In this document: in pieces, positions 34,629-43,313 of the stretch
Layout of the letters: the number at the start of each line of letters is the position of its first letter
Numbering within the stretch: position 1 is the first letter of the stretch
DNA from: Microbacterium testaceum
GTDB lineage: Bacteria; Actinomycetota; Actinomycetes; Actinomycetales; Microbacteriaceae
Length of the DNA stretch: 64,000 nt
NCBI RefSeq assembly: GCF_029761935.1
Contig: NZ_CP121699.1
Coordinates: 1,364,001 to 1,428,000 of the forward strand
Direction: 5' to 3'
Translations under genes and position numbers: made by a program
Notes under the pieces: generated by a model
The model's database searches: none
Told to the model about the DNA's origin: nothing
What the model saw: only the letters and a program-made list of their open reading frames with translations

Positions 34629-35828
34629 GTGACCGATCACCGCCACGACCCGCGGCCGCTGCCCGCGGTGCGCGACGACGACACCTCGCTGCGCGAACGC
34701 CTCGAGGCGGCGCAGACGGCCGTACGCGAGCGGTTGGACGAACCCATCGCCCGTGCCGCGAAGATCGCGGAGTGGTTCCCGATCCGCGTGTGGCGGCACT
34801 TCCTGCGGCACAACGGCTTCCTGCTCGCCGCCGGCATGAGCTACCAGGCGCTCTTCGCCGTGTTCTCGGCGCTGTACCTCGCGTTCGCCGGCGTCGGGAT
34901 CTGGCTGGGCGGCAGCAAGACGGCGATCGACGGGCTCATCCACATCGTCAACAGCTACATCCCCGGGATCATCAGTGAGAACGGCCTGGTCAAGCGCGAG
35001 CAGGTCGAGGCCGTCGCCCAGGAGAGCGGTCGACTGCTCACCATCACGGGCATCGTGGCCGTCGTCGTGGTCGTGTGGACGGCGATCGGCTTCGTCACCT
35101 TCACCCGCCGCGCCGTGCGCGACACGTTCGGACTGCCCTTCGACCTGCGCAACTACGTGCTGCTGAAAGCCCGCGACCTCGTCGCGTCGATCCTCTTCGG
35201 CATCGCCCTGCTCGTGGGCGCTCTGCTCGGCTCGATCACCACCGGCGCCGTCGATCTCGTGTTCGGGTTGATCGGGTGGGATCGCGAGACGCTCGGCTGG
35301 TCGATCGGCGCACGGATCGTGTCGCTCGTCGTGGCCTTCGGCGTGAATACCGTCGCGCTCGCGTCGCTCTTCCGGTTCCTCACCGGCACGACCCTCACCT
35401 GGCGCCGCGCCTGGCCGGGGGCGCTCGTCGGCGCGACCGGCATGGTGGTGCTGCAGGTCGCCGCCGGCTTCCTCTTCGTCTACACACCCTCGAACCCGCT
35501 GCTGGCCACCTTCACCGTGCTGATCGGATTCCTGCTGTGGTTCCGCTTCATCGGCATCGTGATCCTCGTCTCGGCCGCCTGGATCGCCGTCGCCGCCGGA
35601 GACCGCGACGTGCCGCTCCGTTCTCCCGAGGACCGACTCGCGATGGAACAGGCCGCCCTCGTCATCGCCGCCCAGGTGGGGGTGCGTGAGGCGCAGAAGG
35701 AACTCGCTCTCTCGCACTGGCCGTGGCGGTGGCGGGCCCAGCGCAGGCTGAACACGGCGGAGAAGCAGCTGGCACGGGCGCGGGCCGACGTCCCGGCACC
35801 GCGTCGGGTTTCGCTCATCCCGGAGTGA
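34629..35828 (+). CDS. YihY/BrkB-family inner-membrane protein
   Basis: This 399-residue integral membrane protein belongs to the YihY (formerly BrkB, mis-assigned RNase BN) family of unknown biochemical role. A charged N-terminal region of about 60 residues precedes roughly six membrane spans, with the family motif AAGMSYQALFAVFSALY at about 75-91 and FRFLTGTTLTWRRAWPGAL later. The last 80 residues are soluble and basic. It is transcribed alone, from a leaderless-type promoter. Confidence 0.87.
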   Translation: MTDHRHDPRPLPAVRDDDTSLRERLEAAQTAVRERLDEPIARAAKIAEWFPIRVWRHFLRHNGFLLAAGMSYQALFAVFSALYLAFAGVGIWLGGSKTAIDGLIHIVNSYIPGIISENGLVKREQVEAVAQESGRLLTITGIVAVVVVVWTAIGFVTFTRRAVRDTFGLPFDLRNYVLLKARDLVASILFGIALLVGALLGSITTGAVDLVFGLIGWDRETLGWSIGARIVSLVVAFGVNTVALASLFRFLTGTTLTWRRAWPGALVGATGMVVLQVAAGFLFVYTPSNPLLATFTVLIGFLLWFRFIGIVILVSAAWIAVAAGDRDVPLRSPEDRLAMEQAALVIAAQVGVREAQKELALSHWPWRWRAQRRLNTAEKQLARARADVPAPRRVSLIPE

Positions 35829-35854
35829 TCCGGCGGTGAGCGCCGTCGGATGGA

Positions 35855-35944
35855 GCTGTCTCGGTGGGCGCTCTGTCTGCGGGCGCTCTATCTGTGGGTG
35901 CTCTGCCTGTGCGCGCTCTCTCGGTGGGCACCCTCGCGGCGGGC
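35855..35944 (+). repeat. 15-bp tandem repeat, six units
   Basis: Degenerate units of GCTCTGTCTGYGGGC begin at 35855, 35870, 35885, 35900, 35915 and 35930. The period keeps reading frames open but no start signal supports coding. It sits just upstream of the xthA promoter. Confidence 0.75.
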
Positions 35945-35964
35945 CCGATGTCGGAGGTCGTCGA

Positions 35965-35970
35965 TAGGCT
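35965..35970 (+). promoter_or_regulatory. Candidate leaderless -10 element of xthA
   Basis: TAGGCT, six bases, then the GTG at 35977. Confidence 0.5.
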
Positions 35971-35976
35971 CGTCGG

Positions 35977-36825
35977 GTGGCTCGTTCCGTGCGTATCGTC
36001 TCCGTCAACGTCAATGGCATCCGTGCCGCCGTCCGCAAGGGCATGGTCGAGTGGCTCGACGCCTCGGGCGCCGACATCGTCACTCTGCAAGAGGTGCGGG
36101 CCACCGCCGACCAGCTCGCCGAGGCCCTCCCCGGGTGGGAGATCGTCAACGACGAAGCCCTCGCGAAAGGCCGCGCGGGAGTCGCCATCATCAGCCGTCT
36201 GCCCGGCGTCGAGACCCGCACGCACCTCGGCCCCGAGCCGCTCGACGCGTCGGGGCGTTGGATCGAGACCAACTTCGACATCGACGGCGAGACCGTCACC
36301 ATCGTCAGCGCCTACGTGCACAGCGGCGAGGTCGACACCCCCAAGCAAGACGCGAAGTGGCTCTTCCTCGACGCGATGGAGCGTCGCCTCGCCGAGCTGA
36401 AGTCCGAGCGCGAGCTGGCCCTCGTGACCGGCGACCTCAACGTCGGCCACCGCGAGCTCGACATCAAGAACTGGCGCGGCAACCGCAAGAACGCCGGGTT
36501 CCTCCCGCGTGAGCGTGCGTACTTCGACCGCTTCTTCGGCCCCGCGGGCGAGCAGGTCGAGGGCGTCGACGGCTCCACCGGCACCGGCCTCGGCTGGATC
36601 GACGTGGGCCGCCGCGCCATGGGCGAGGTCGACGGCCCTTACACGTTCTGGTCGATGCGCGGCAAGGCGTTCGACACCGACAGCGGCTGGCGCATCGACT
36701 ACCACGTCGCCACGCCCGCCCTGGCCGAGCGCGTGACGTCGTACCGGGTCGACCGCGCCCCGTCGTACGACACCCGGTGGAGCGACCACTCCCCCGTCAT
36801 CGTGGACTACACACTCGGTCGCTGA
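35977..36825 (+). CDS. xthA: Exodeoxyribonuclease III / AP endonuclease
   Basis: The enzyme cleaves at abasic sites and removes 3' blocks in base-excision repair. The 282 residues contain the family motifs SVNVNGIRAA, VTLQEVRAT with the catalytic glutamate, LVTGDLNVGHRELD, WRIDYHVATP and the terminal WSDHSPVIVDY with the active-site histidine. The GTG start fits the leaderless spacing. Confidence 0.94.
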   Translation: MARSVRIVSVNVNGIRAAVRKGMVEWLDASGADIVTLQEVRATADQLAEALPGWEIVNDEALAKGRAGVAIISRLPGVETRTHLGPEPLDASGRWIETNFDIDGETVTIVSAYVHSGEVDTPKQDAKWLFLDAMERRLAELKSERELALVTGDLNVGHRELDIKNWRGNRKNAGFLPRERAYFDRFFGPAGEQVEGVDGSTGTGLGWIDVGRRAMGEVDGPYTFWSMRGKAFDTDSGWRIDYHVATPALAERVTSYRVDRAPSYDTRWSDHSPVIVDYTLGR

Positions 36826-36875
36826 CACCGAGGGCTTCCCCGAGGACGCGGGGCGCCCGCGGCCCGGGGCGCGCG

Positions 36876-36990
36876 GGTGTCCGGCCCGGAGCGTCGGGGT
36901 GTCCGCCCGGGGCGCGTCAGGCCCGGGACACCGGCATCCGGGTCGTCCTGCGCCGAGGGCGGTGTCCCAGATCCCTCGGCAGGCCGGGTG
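36876..36990. repeat. Repeat-rich intergenic region between xthA and trpS
   Basis: GGTGTCCGGCCCGGAGCGTC is repeated with changes about 23 bases later (GGTGTCCGCCCGGGGCGCGTC). GGACACC appears inverted at 36926, and CCTGCGCCGAGGG / CCCTCGGCAGG (36947-36983) form a hairpin with one bulge. These look like decayed intergenic palindromes, one of which may terminate xthA. Confidence 0.55.
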
Positions 36991-37041
36991 CCGGCATCCG
37001 GGAAACCACTTCGACGGCAGGAACGTCCCGCGCACGCCGCC

Positions 37042-38058
<1,017 letters not shown>

Positions 38059-38071
38059 TCCTTCGTCTGTC

Positions 38072-38108
38072 CGACGCCCGCACGACTCGCCGAGTCGTGC
38101 GGGCGTCG
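38072..38108 (+). terminator. trpS terminator
   Basis: CGACGCCCGCACGACTCG (38072-38089) pairs perfectly with CGAGTCGTGCGGGCGTCG (38091-38108), 14 bases past the stop and followed by TCGTTTC. Confidence 0.85.
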
Positions 38109-38192
38109 TCGTTTCGGGGGCGGGTGGCAGGCCTCCCGAGGCCCGATTGCGTCCGACTGCCGTCGAGGGGAAGCCCGTCCTCGGGCTCCCCG

Positions 38193-38278
38193 GACACAGC
38201 GCAGGAGCCCCGCGCCTCTGCCCCCTCTCGCGACCGCCCCCACCGGTCGCCACGCGAGCGATTCTCCTGCGCTGCGTC
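38193..38278 (+). repeat. Palindromic element family C, copy 1
   Basis: GACACAGCGCAGGAG and CTCCTGCGCTGCGTC are inverted arms with one mismatch, 86 bp end to end, with a further GCGACCG...CGGTCGC stem inside. The gap 38059-38459 carries no gene. Confidence 0.82.
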
Positions 38279-38356
38279 AGGGAGACGCCCTCCCCGCCGA
38301 GGAGAAATCGCCCAGTAGGCGATTGAAGAACTGCAGCCGGATCCGCACGTCATCGA

Positions 38357-38440
38357 GACCGATCGCAGGAGATGGGCGCTCTGAGTGGGGCTCACATCCC
38401 CTCTGCGGTTGCTGGAGTCCTGTCTTCCTGCGTTACGTCT
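38357..38440 (+). repeat. Palindromic element family C, copy 2 (diverged)
   Basis: GACCGATCGCAGGAG and TTCCTGCGTTACGTC are imperfect inverted arms, 84 bp end to end, close to the 3' end of the third nuclease-like gene. Confidence 0.65.
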
Positions 38441-38459
38441 CAGCAGGCACGCCCGACTG

Positions 38460-39326
38460 TCATCTGCTGAGCCGAGCGGGGTGCTGCCGAAGGCCGGCAA
38501 CGGCGCGCGCGAGGATCTCAGGCTCGGTAAAGATCAGCCTCGCGGAGGGACGCAGGACCACGTAACCGCGTTCAGCCAGGCGCAGGTCGCGCAATCTGTC
38601 ACGCTCTTGCGCCTCCCACCCACCGTGATGAGCGCGACTGTCGCATTCGACGACGATCCAGTCATCGACCAGGAGGTCAACTCGCCCGACTCCGTCGATC
38701 AGTACCTGAACGCGAACGTCGAAACCGTTCCCACGCAAGAGAAGGCGGGCAATCGTTTCGGAACCCGCCTCTGCGCGAGCATCGGTGAGGGGTCGGAGTA
38801 CCTGATATCGAGCCGAGAGGAGCCCGAACACCTCCGCAAGACCATCCGCGTCGATCGCACCGGTGAATAAGGCGCTGTCGAGTGTCGCGATCGCGGCGCG
38901 AGGAGGCTGACAACGAACCGCAGCCGCGAGAGCCTCGACTATCGGGACCGTGTGAAGGCTGCCCGCGGCGCACGCGCGCCAGTGGACGACGACCCCCTGA
39001 GAACCGGACAGTCGGGTTCGGCGGGAATGGGGCGACCTCAGCCGCGAACGCTCCGGCTCGACCTGGACGTGCAGGCCGTTCGGGTCGAGAACGAAGATGC
39101 CCGCTTCAGCGATGGCGGAAACGCAATCGAGTCGACCGCCGACACGCTGCGCTGCTCGAACGGCTCGCGGCGCTGTGCCATCGAGGTAGACGTTCCGACG
39201 GGCGCGCACCAGCACCCCCTCGGCCAGCGCCGAGCGCACCTCGGCCCGGGTCGCCCCCGATGCGCGCAAGTCGGCGTAGGTCAGCGTGTGGTCGGGTTCG
39301 ATTCCCGGAAATGAAGGTGAGGTCAT
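38460..39326 (-). CDS. AbiEi-like winged-helix plus Vsr/DUF559-like nuclease protein (paralogue 3)
   Basis: The 288 residues show the winged-helix part TYADLRASGATRAEVRSALA (about 16-35) and a DUF559/Vsr-like C-terminus: E190 in AGSETIARLLLR, D217 in GVGRVDLLVDDW, E227-x-D229 in VVECDSRAHH, then a charged ERDRLRD stretch and ERGYVVLRP. It is a close paralogue of 19817. Two family C palindromes lie on each side. ATG 39326 is preferred (CACTGT seven bases upstream) over a GTG three codons earlier. No toxin partner is adjacent. The role is unknown, and nuclease activity is inferred only. Confidence 0.78.
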   Translation of the reverse strand: MTSPSFPGIEPDHTLTYADLRASGATRAEVRSALAEGVLVRARRNVYLDGTAPRAVRAAQRVGGRLDCVSAIAEAGIFVLDPNGLHVQVEPERSRLRSPHSRRTRLSGSQGVVVHWRACAAGSLHTVPIVEALAAAVRCQPPRAAIATLDSALFTGAIDADGLAEVFGLLSARYQVLRPLTDARAEAGSETIARLLLRGNGFDVRVQVLIDGVGRVDLLVDDWIVVECDSRAHHGGWEAQERDRLRDLRLAERGYVVLRPSARLIFTEPEILARAVAGLRQHPARLSR

Positions 39327-39419
39327 TCCGCACACAGTGGACGTGTCCGTCCGCGGCGTTCAGGGAATTCGGCTCGGGCGGGAACAACTCGCGCGGCGAC
39401 GCCGATGGGGAGAAGCCTC

Positions 39420-39503
39420 GCCACAGCGCAGGAGAAGCACCTCGCGTCGCCAACGATGCCGGTGTCATTGCCCTTTCGCACCGTGAACGTCCTGCGTTGT
39501 GTC
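39420..39503 (+). repeat. Palindromic element family C, copy 3
   Basis: GCCACAGCGCAGGAG and GTCCTGCGTTGTGTC are inverted arms, 84 bp end to end, upstream of the nuclease-like gene. The gap 39327-39778 holds two C elements and the GNAT promoter, with no gene. Confidence 0.8.
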
Positions 39504-39580
39504 TGTCGAGGCTCGCGCCGCGCCGGACCGGTCACCGAGCTCTCGCCGGGTCGGGCTAGCCCGCCTGTGCGCGGTGCCGG

Positions 39581-39662
39581 GCACGACGCAGGATTCTCTC
39601 GGGCAATCCGCGACCCATGGCGTGTGAGGGCGCGGAACGGGCGGATAGTCCTGCGTTGTGTC
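39581..39662 (+). repeat. Palindromic element family C, copy 4
   Basis: GCACGACGCAGGATT and GTCCTGCGTTGTGTC are inverted arms, 82 bp end to end. Confidence 0.78.
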
Positions 39663-39766
39663 GCCGTACGGCGCTGAGATGTGTGGCTCCCCCGGCCGAT
39701 TGACGGACGCGACCACCGCCACCGCCCCCGCCACCGCCGCCGCCCCGCCACCTTCACCGCCCCCGG

Positions 39767-39772
39767 TAGCGT
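39767..39772 (+). promoter_or_regulatory. Candidate leaderless -10 element of the GNAT gene
   Basis: TAGCGT, six bases, then the ATG at 39779. It is identical to the maf element. Confidence 0.5.
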
Positions 39773-39778
39773 GGCCGG

Positions 39779-40342
39779 ATGGAACCGGAGATCCTGCGCA
39801 CCGCCCGCCTCGAGCTGTCGGCGCCGCGCGAGAACGACGTCGCGGCGATCCACGCGGAATGCCAGGATGCCGCGATCCAGAGGTTCACGACGGTGCCTGC
39901 GCCATACCTCCCCGAGGACGCGGAGACGTTCGTCGAGCTGACGCGCGGGTGGTGGGCAGAGGGGTCGGAGGCGACCTGGGCGATCCGCCTCGAGGGGCGA
40001 CTCGTCGGCATGGTGGGCCTGGCGAAGCTGCCCTCCGGCGGTCCCGAGATCGGCTACTGGGTGTCGCCGAGGGTGCGTGGGCGGGGCCTGGCGACCGAGG
40101 CCGCGCGCGCGGTCGTCGACTGGGGCTTCGCGCCCGAGCGTCCGGCGATAGAGCGCATCGAGTGGCGCGCGGTCGTGGGCAATGCCGGCTCGGCACGCGT
40201 CGCGCGGGCGCTGGGATTCCGCTACGAGGGGCTTCTTCGGCACGCGCACGTGAACTCCCTCGGTCGTTCCGACCTCTGGGTCGGAGGGCTGCTGCGCGAC
40301 GACGACCGCGCGCCCCAGCCCTGGCGGGTGCTCGAACCCTGA
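39779..40342 (+). CDS. GNAT acetyltransferase, RimJ/RimL-like
   Basis: The 187-residue N-acetyltransferase begins LRTARLELSAPRENDV, as in RimJ/RimL and related enzymes. The acetyl-CoA loop is SPRVRGRGLATEAARA at about 101-116, followed by NAGSARVARALGFRYEG. The acceptor (protein N-terminus, aminoglycoside or other amine) cannot be told from sequence. It has its own promoter; the glycosylase gene follows after 46 bases. Confidence 0.88.
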   Translation: MEPEILRTARLELSAPRENDVAAIHAECQDAAIQRFTTVPAPYLPEDAETFVELTRGWWAEGSEATWAIRLEGRLVGMVGLAKLPSGGPEIGYWVSPRVRGRGLATEAARAVVDWGFAPERPAIERIEWRAVVGNAGSARVARALGFRYEGLLRHAHVNSLGRSDLWVGGLLRDDDRAPQPWRVLEP

Positions 40343-40388
40343 CGCAAGGCCCCGCGCCGATGTCGGAGGTCGGTGGCACGATGGGCGC

Positions 40389-41252
40389 ATGCCGGAGATG
40401 CCAGAGGTCGAGGGGCTCGTCGAATACCTGCGCGGGCGGGTGACGGGGCTGCGCGTCGACAAGGCCACCGTGTCGGCGATCAACGCGCTCAAGACGTACG
40501 ACCCGCCGTTGACGGCCCTCGTCGGCGCGCGCATCACGGGCGTCGATCGCCACGGCAAGTTCGTCGACGTGGCGTCCGACGCCGGCATTCATCTCGTGTT
40601 CCACCTCGCCAAGGCGGGATGGCTGCGCTGGTACGACGCCCTGCCCACGACGATCATCAAGCCGGGCAAGACGCCGATCGCGCTGCGCGTGGGCTTCGAC
40701 GACGGCTCGGGTTTCGACCTCACCGAGGCCGGCACGAAGAAGTCGCTCGCCGTCTACGCCGTGCGCTCCCCCGCCGAGGTGCCGGGCATCGCGCGGCTGG
40801 GTCCCGATCCGCTGAGCGAAGGCTTCGACCGGGCGACGTTCGGCTCGCTGCTCGAGGGCCGTCGCACGCAGATCAAGGGTGTGCTGCGCGATCAGTCGAT
40901 CATCGCGGGGGTCGGAAACGCCTATTCCGACGAGATCCTGCATGCGGCCAAGATGTCGCCGTACGCCCTGGCCGCGAACCTATCGGAGGCCGAGGTCGAC
41001 CACCTCTACAGCGCGATGACGACGACCCTGGCCGAGGCGATCGACGCGGCCCGCGGCAAGCCTCCGGCCGAGTTGAAGGACGCGAAGCGTCGCGGCATGC
41101 GCGTGCACGGACGCCGCGGCGAGGCGTGCCCGGTGTGCGGCGACGAGGTGCGCAGCGTGTTCTTCGCCGACAACTCCCTCGAGTACTGCCCCACCTGCCA
41201 GACCGGCGGCAAGCTGCTCGCCGACCGTCGACTGTCGCGACTGCTCAAGTGA
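40389..41252 (+). CDS. Fpg/Nei-family DNA glycosylase
   Basis: This base-excision repair enzyme removes oxidised bases and nicks the abasic site. The 287 residues begin MPEMPEVEG, giving catalytic P2 and E3. The H2TH region reads GVGNAYSDEILHAAK, and a C-terminal zinc finger has two CxxC pairs (CPVCG and CPTCQ). The actinobacterial Fpg/Nei subgroup is certain; the exact type (MutM, Nei1 or Nei2) is not. It lies just upstream of the rib operon. Confidence 0.92.
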   Translation: MPEMPEVEGLVEYLRGRVTGLRVDKATVSAINALKTYDPPLTALVGARITGVDRHGKFVDVASDAGIHLVFHLAKAGWLRWYDALPTTIIKPGKTPIALRVGFDDGSGFDLTEAGTKKSLAVYAVRSPAEVPGIARLGPDPLSEGFDRATFGSLLEGRRTQIKGVLRDQSIIAGVGNAYSDEILHAAKMSPYALAANLSEAEVDHLYSAMTTTLAEAIDAARGKPPAELKDAKRRGMRVHGRRGEACPVCGDEVRSVFFADNSLEYCPTCQTGGKLLADRRLSRLLK

Positions 41253-41380
41253 CCGCATCGCGAGACGCGGGGGGCGAGACGCAGCGCCGCGGGAGCCGGA
41301 GAGAACTACCACGAAACGTCGCCGTATGACCGGGAATGAAACCGCGAGAGGCACGTTGAGTAGGATCAGAAGTACAAAAA

Positions 41381-41526
41381 CGTGCTCCGGGGTCGGTGAG
41401 AATCCGAACCGGCGGTGACAGTCCGCGAACCCCTCCGCTCACGCGGTGGGGCCGATCCGGTGGAATTCCGGGACCGACGGTGATGCGAGGGTGAGCCCTC
41501 GCTAGTCCGGATAGGAGGCAGCACGG
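41381..41526 (+). ncRNA. FMN riboswitch (RFN element)
   Basis: All conserved RFN blocks are present in order: GGGGTCGGTGAGAATCCGA, CCGGCGGTGACAGTCCGCGA, a variable hairpin (CCCCTCCGCTCACGCGGTGGGG), CCGGTGGAATTCCGGGACCG, ACGGTGATGCGAGGG and AGTCCGGATAGGAGG. GTGCT and AGCAC close helix P1. It should sense FMN and repress the ribD operon that starts 58 bases downstream. Confidence 0.96.
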
Positions 41527-41583
41527 ACGGCGCGACGCGCCTTCCCGCTGGCCCTGCCCCGACTCCGCGGGAAGGACAAGGAA

Positions 41584-42657
41584 ATGGCATCCGCCGTCGA
41601 GATCGACGCCATGCGGCGAGCTCTGCTGCTCGCCCGGCGCGGCCCGCGCGGACTCAACCCCCAGGTGGGCGCCGTGATCCTGTCGCCCGCGGGTGAGGTT
41701 CTCGCCGAGGGATTCCATCGCGGCGCGGGCACCGCCCACGCCGAGGTCGACGCGCTGTCGAAGCTCTCCCCCGGTGCCGCACAAGGCGCCACTGCCGTGG
41801 TGACCCTGGAGCCGTGCAATCACACCGGTCGCACCGGCCCGTGCGCTGTCGCGCTCATCGAGGCGGGCATCGCGCGCGTTGTCTACGCGCTCGACGACCC
41901 CACCGACGCCGCAGCCGGCGGAGCCGACCGCCTGCGCGCAGCCGGGGTCGACGTCGAGGCGGGACCCGAGGCGGATGCCGCCGAGGCGCTCGTCGCCGAC
42001 TGGACGCACCTGCAACGCAGCGGCCGCCCGCACGTCACCGTGAAGTGGGCGCAGAGTCTCGACGGTCGCGCCGCGGCCGATGACGGCACGAGCCAGTGGA
42101 TCACCGGACCCGACGCCCGCCGCGACGTGCACGCGCGCCGCGCGCAGGCGGACGCGATCGTCGCCGGCACCGGCACGGTGCGCTCCGACGATCCGGCGCT
42201 GACCGCGCGAGCGGATGACGGGACCCTGCTCGAGGACCAGCCGATGCCGGTCATCATCGGCGAGAGCGAAACGGCTCCGGATGCCGCCGTGCGCCGCCAC
42301 CCGCGCAATCCCCTGTTCTGCTCGACGCGCGACCTGCGCGCGGTGCTCGCCGACCTCGCCGAGCAGGGCGTGCAGCGCGTGTTCGTCGAGGGCGGGCCGA
42401 CCCTCGCGAGCGCGTTCGTGCGCGAAGGCCTCGCCGACGAGCTGCTCGTCTACATCGCGCCCGTGCTGCTCGGCGGTTCGCGCCTCGCACTCGGAGACGT
42501 CGGCGTGCCGAGTATCGACGCGGCGAAGCGCCTGGCGGTGGCATCCGTCACCTCCCTCGGCGACGACCTGCTGGTCGTCGCCCGCCCAGCCGAGACCGCA
42601 CCCGAAAGCACCGAGACTGTGCCCGCGACCGCGGGCGAGAACGAAGGAGACGCCTGA
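41584..42657 (+). CDS. ribD: Bifunctional riboflavin deaminase/reductase RibD
   Basis: RibD carries out the deamination and reduction steps on the pyrimidine intermediate. The 357 residues have an N-terminal deaminase domain with zinc ligands in HAEVDAL and EPCNHTGRTGPC, and a C-terminal reductase domain with VKWAQSLDGRAA and VFVEGGPTLASAF. The ATG at 41584 has AAGGA upstream. The last 20 residues are a proline/threonine-rich tail. It overlaps ribE by one base. Confidence 0.95.
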   Translation: MASAVEIDAMRRALLLARRGPRGLNPQVGAVILSPAGEVLAEGFHRGAGTAHAEVDALSKLSPGAAQGATAVVTLEPCNHTGRTGPCAVALIEAGIARVVYALDDPTDAAAGGADRLRAAGVDVEAGPEADAAEALVADWTHLQRSGRPHVTVKWAQSLDGRAAADDGTSQWITGPDARRDVHARRAQADAIVAGTGTVRSDDPALTARADDGTLLEDQPMPVIIGESETAPDAAVRRHPRNPLFCSTRDLRAVLADLAEQGVQRVFVEGGPTLASAFVREGLADELLVYIAPVLLGGSRLALGDVGVPSIDAAKRLAVASVTSLGDDLLVVARPAETAPESTETVPATAGENEGDA

Positions 42658-43313
42658 TGTTCACCGGAATCGTCGAAGAGATCGGGGCCGTCACGGCCGT
42701 CGACCCCTCGGGTGACGGCGTGCGCCTGACGCTGCGCGCCCCCCTGTCGGTGTCGGACGCCGGCCACGGCGACTCGATCTCGGTGAGCGGTGTGTGCCTC
42801 ACCGTCGTCGATCAGGGCGACGACTGGTTCACCGCCGACGTGATGAAGCAGACCCTCGACATGTCGACGCTCGCCGACGTCGCCCCGGGCCGCGCGGTCA
42901 ACCTCGAGCGCGCGACCGCCGCGCACGGCCGCCTGGGCGGGCACATCGTGCAGGGCCACATCGACGGCACCGGTGTCGTGCGCGAGGTGCGGCCCGGAGC
43001 GCAGTGGAGCGTCGTGCGCGTCGGCATCCCGGCCCCCCTCGCCCCGCTCGTGGTCGACAAGGGGTCGATCGCGATCGACGGCGTCTCGCTCACCGTGAGC
43101 GCCGTGAGCGAAGCCTCCGAGCCCGAGCCGTGGCTCGAGGTCTCGCTCATCCCCGAAACCCTCGCGGCCACGACACTCGGCCGCGCCGAAGCCGGCACGC
43201 CCGTGAACCTCGAAACCGACATCCTGGCCCGTCATGTCCAGCGCATGCTTGCCTTCCGCACGACAGAGAATCCCGCGGCGACCGCCGCACAGACCGAGAG
43301 GGGCTCCCGATGA
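42657..43313 (+). CDS. ribE: Riboflavin synthase alpha subunit
   Basis: This enzyme dismutates two dimethylribityllumazine molecules to riboflavin. The 218 residues contain the duplicated lumazine-binding domains; the starts MFTGIVEEIG and ISVSGVCLTVVD and the second-repeat IDGVSLTVSAV are diagnostic. The stop overlaps the ribBA ATG by four bases. Confidence 0.95.
   Translation: MFTGIVEEIGAVTAVDPSGDGVRLTLRAPLSVSDAGHGDSISVSGVCLTVVDQGDDWFTADVMKQTLDMSTLADVAPGRAVNLERATAAHGRLGGHIVQGHIDGTGVVREVRPGAQWSVVRVGIPAPLAPLVVDKGSIAIDGVSLTVSAVSEASEPEPWLEVSLIPETLAATTLGRAEAGTPVNLETDILARHVQRMLAFRTTENPAATAAQTERGSR

Noticed and set aside
35864..36400. Small protein with pentapeptide-like repeats (GALSA/GALSV) encoded by the tandem repeat.
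   Set aside because: It has no ribosome site, continues antiframe into xthA, and is explained by the 15-bp period.
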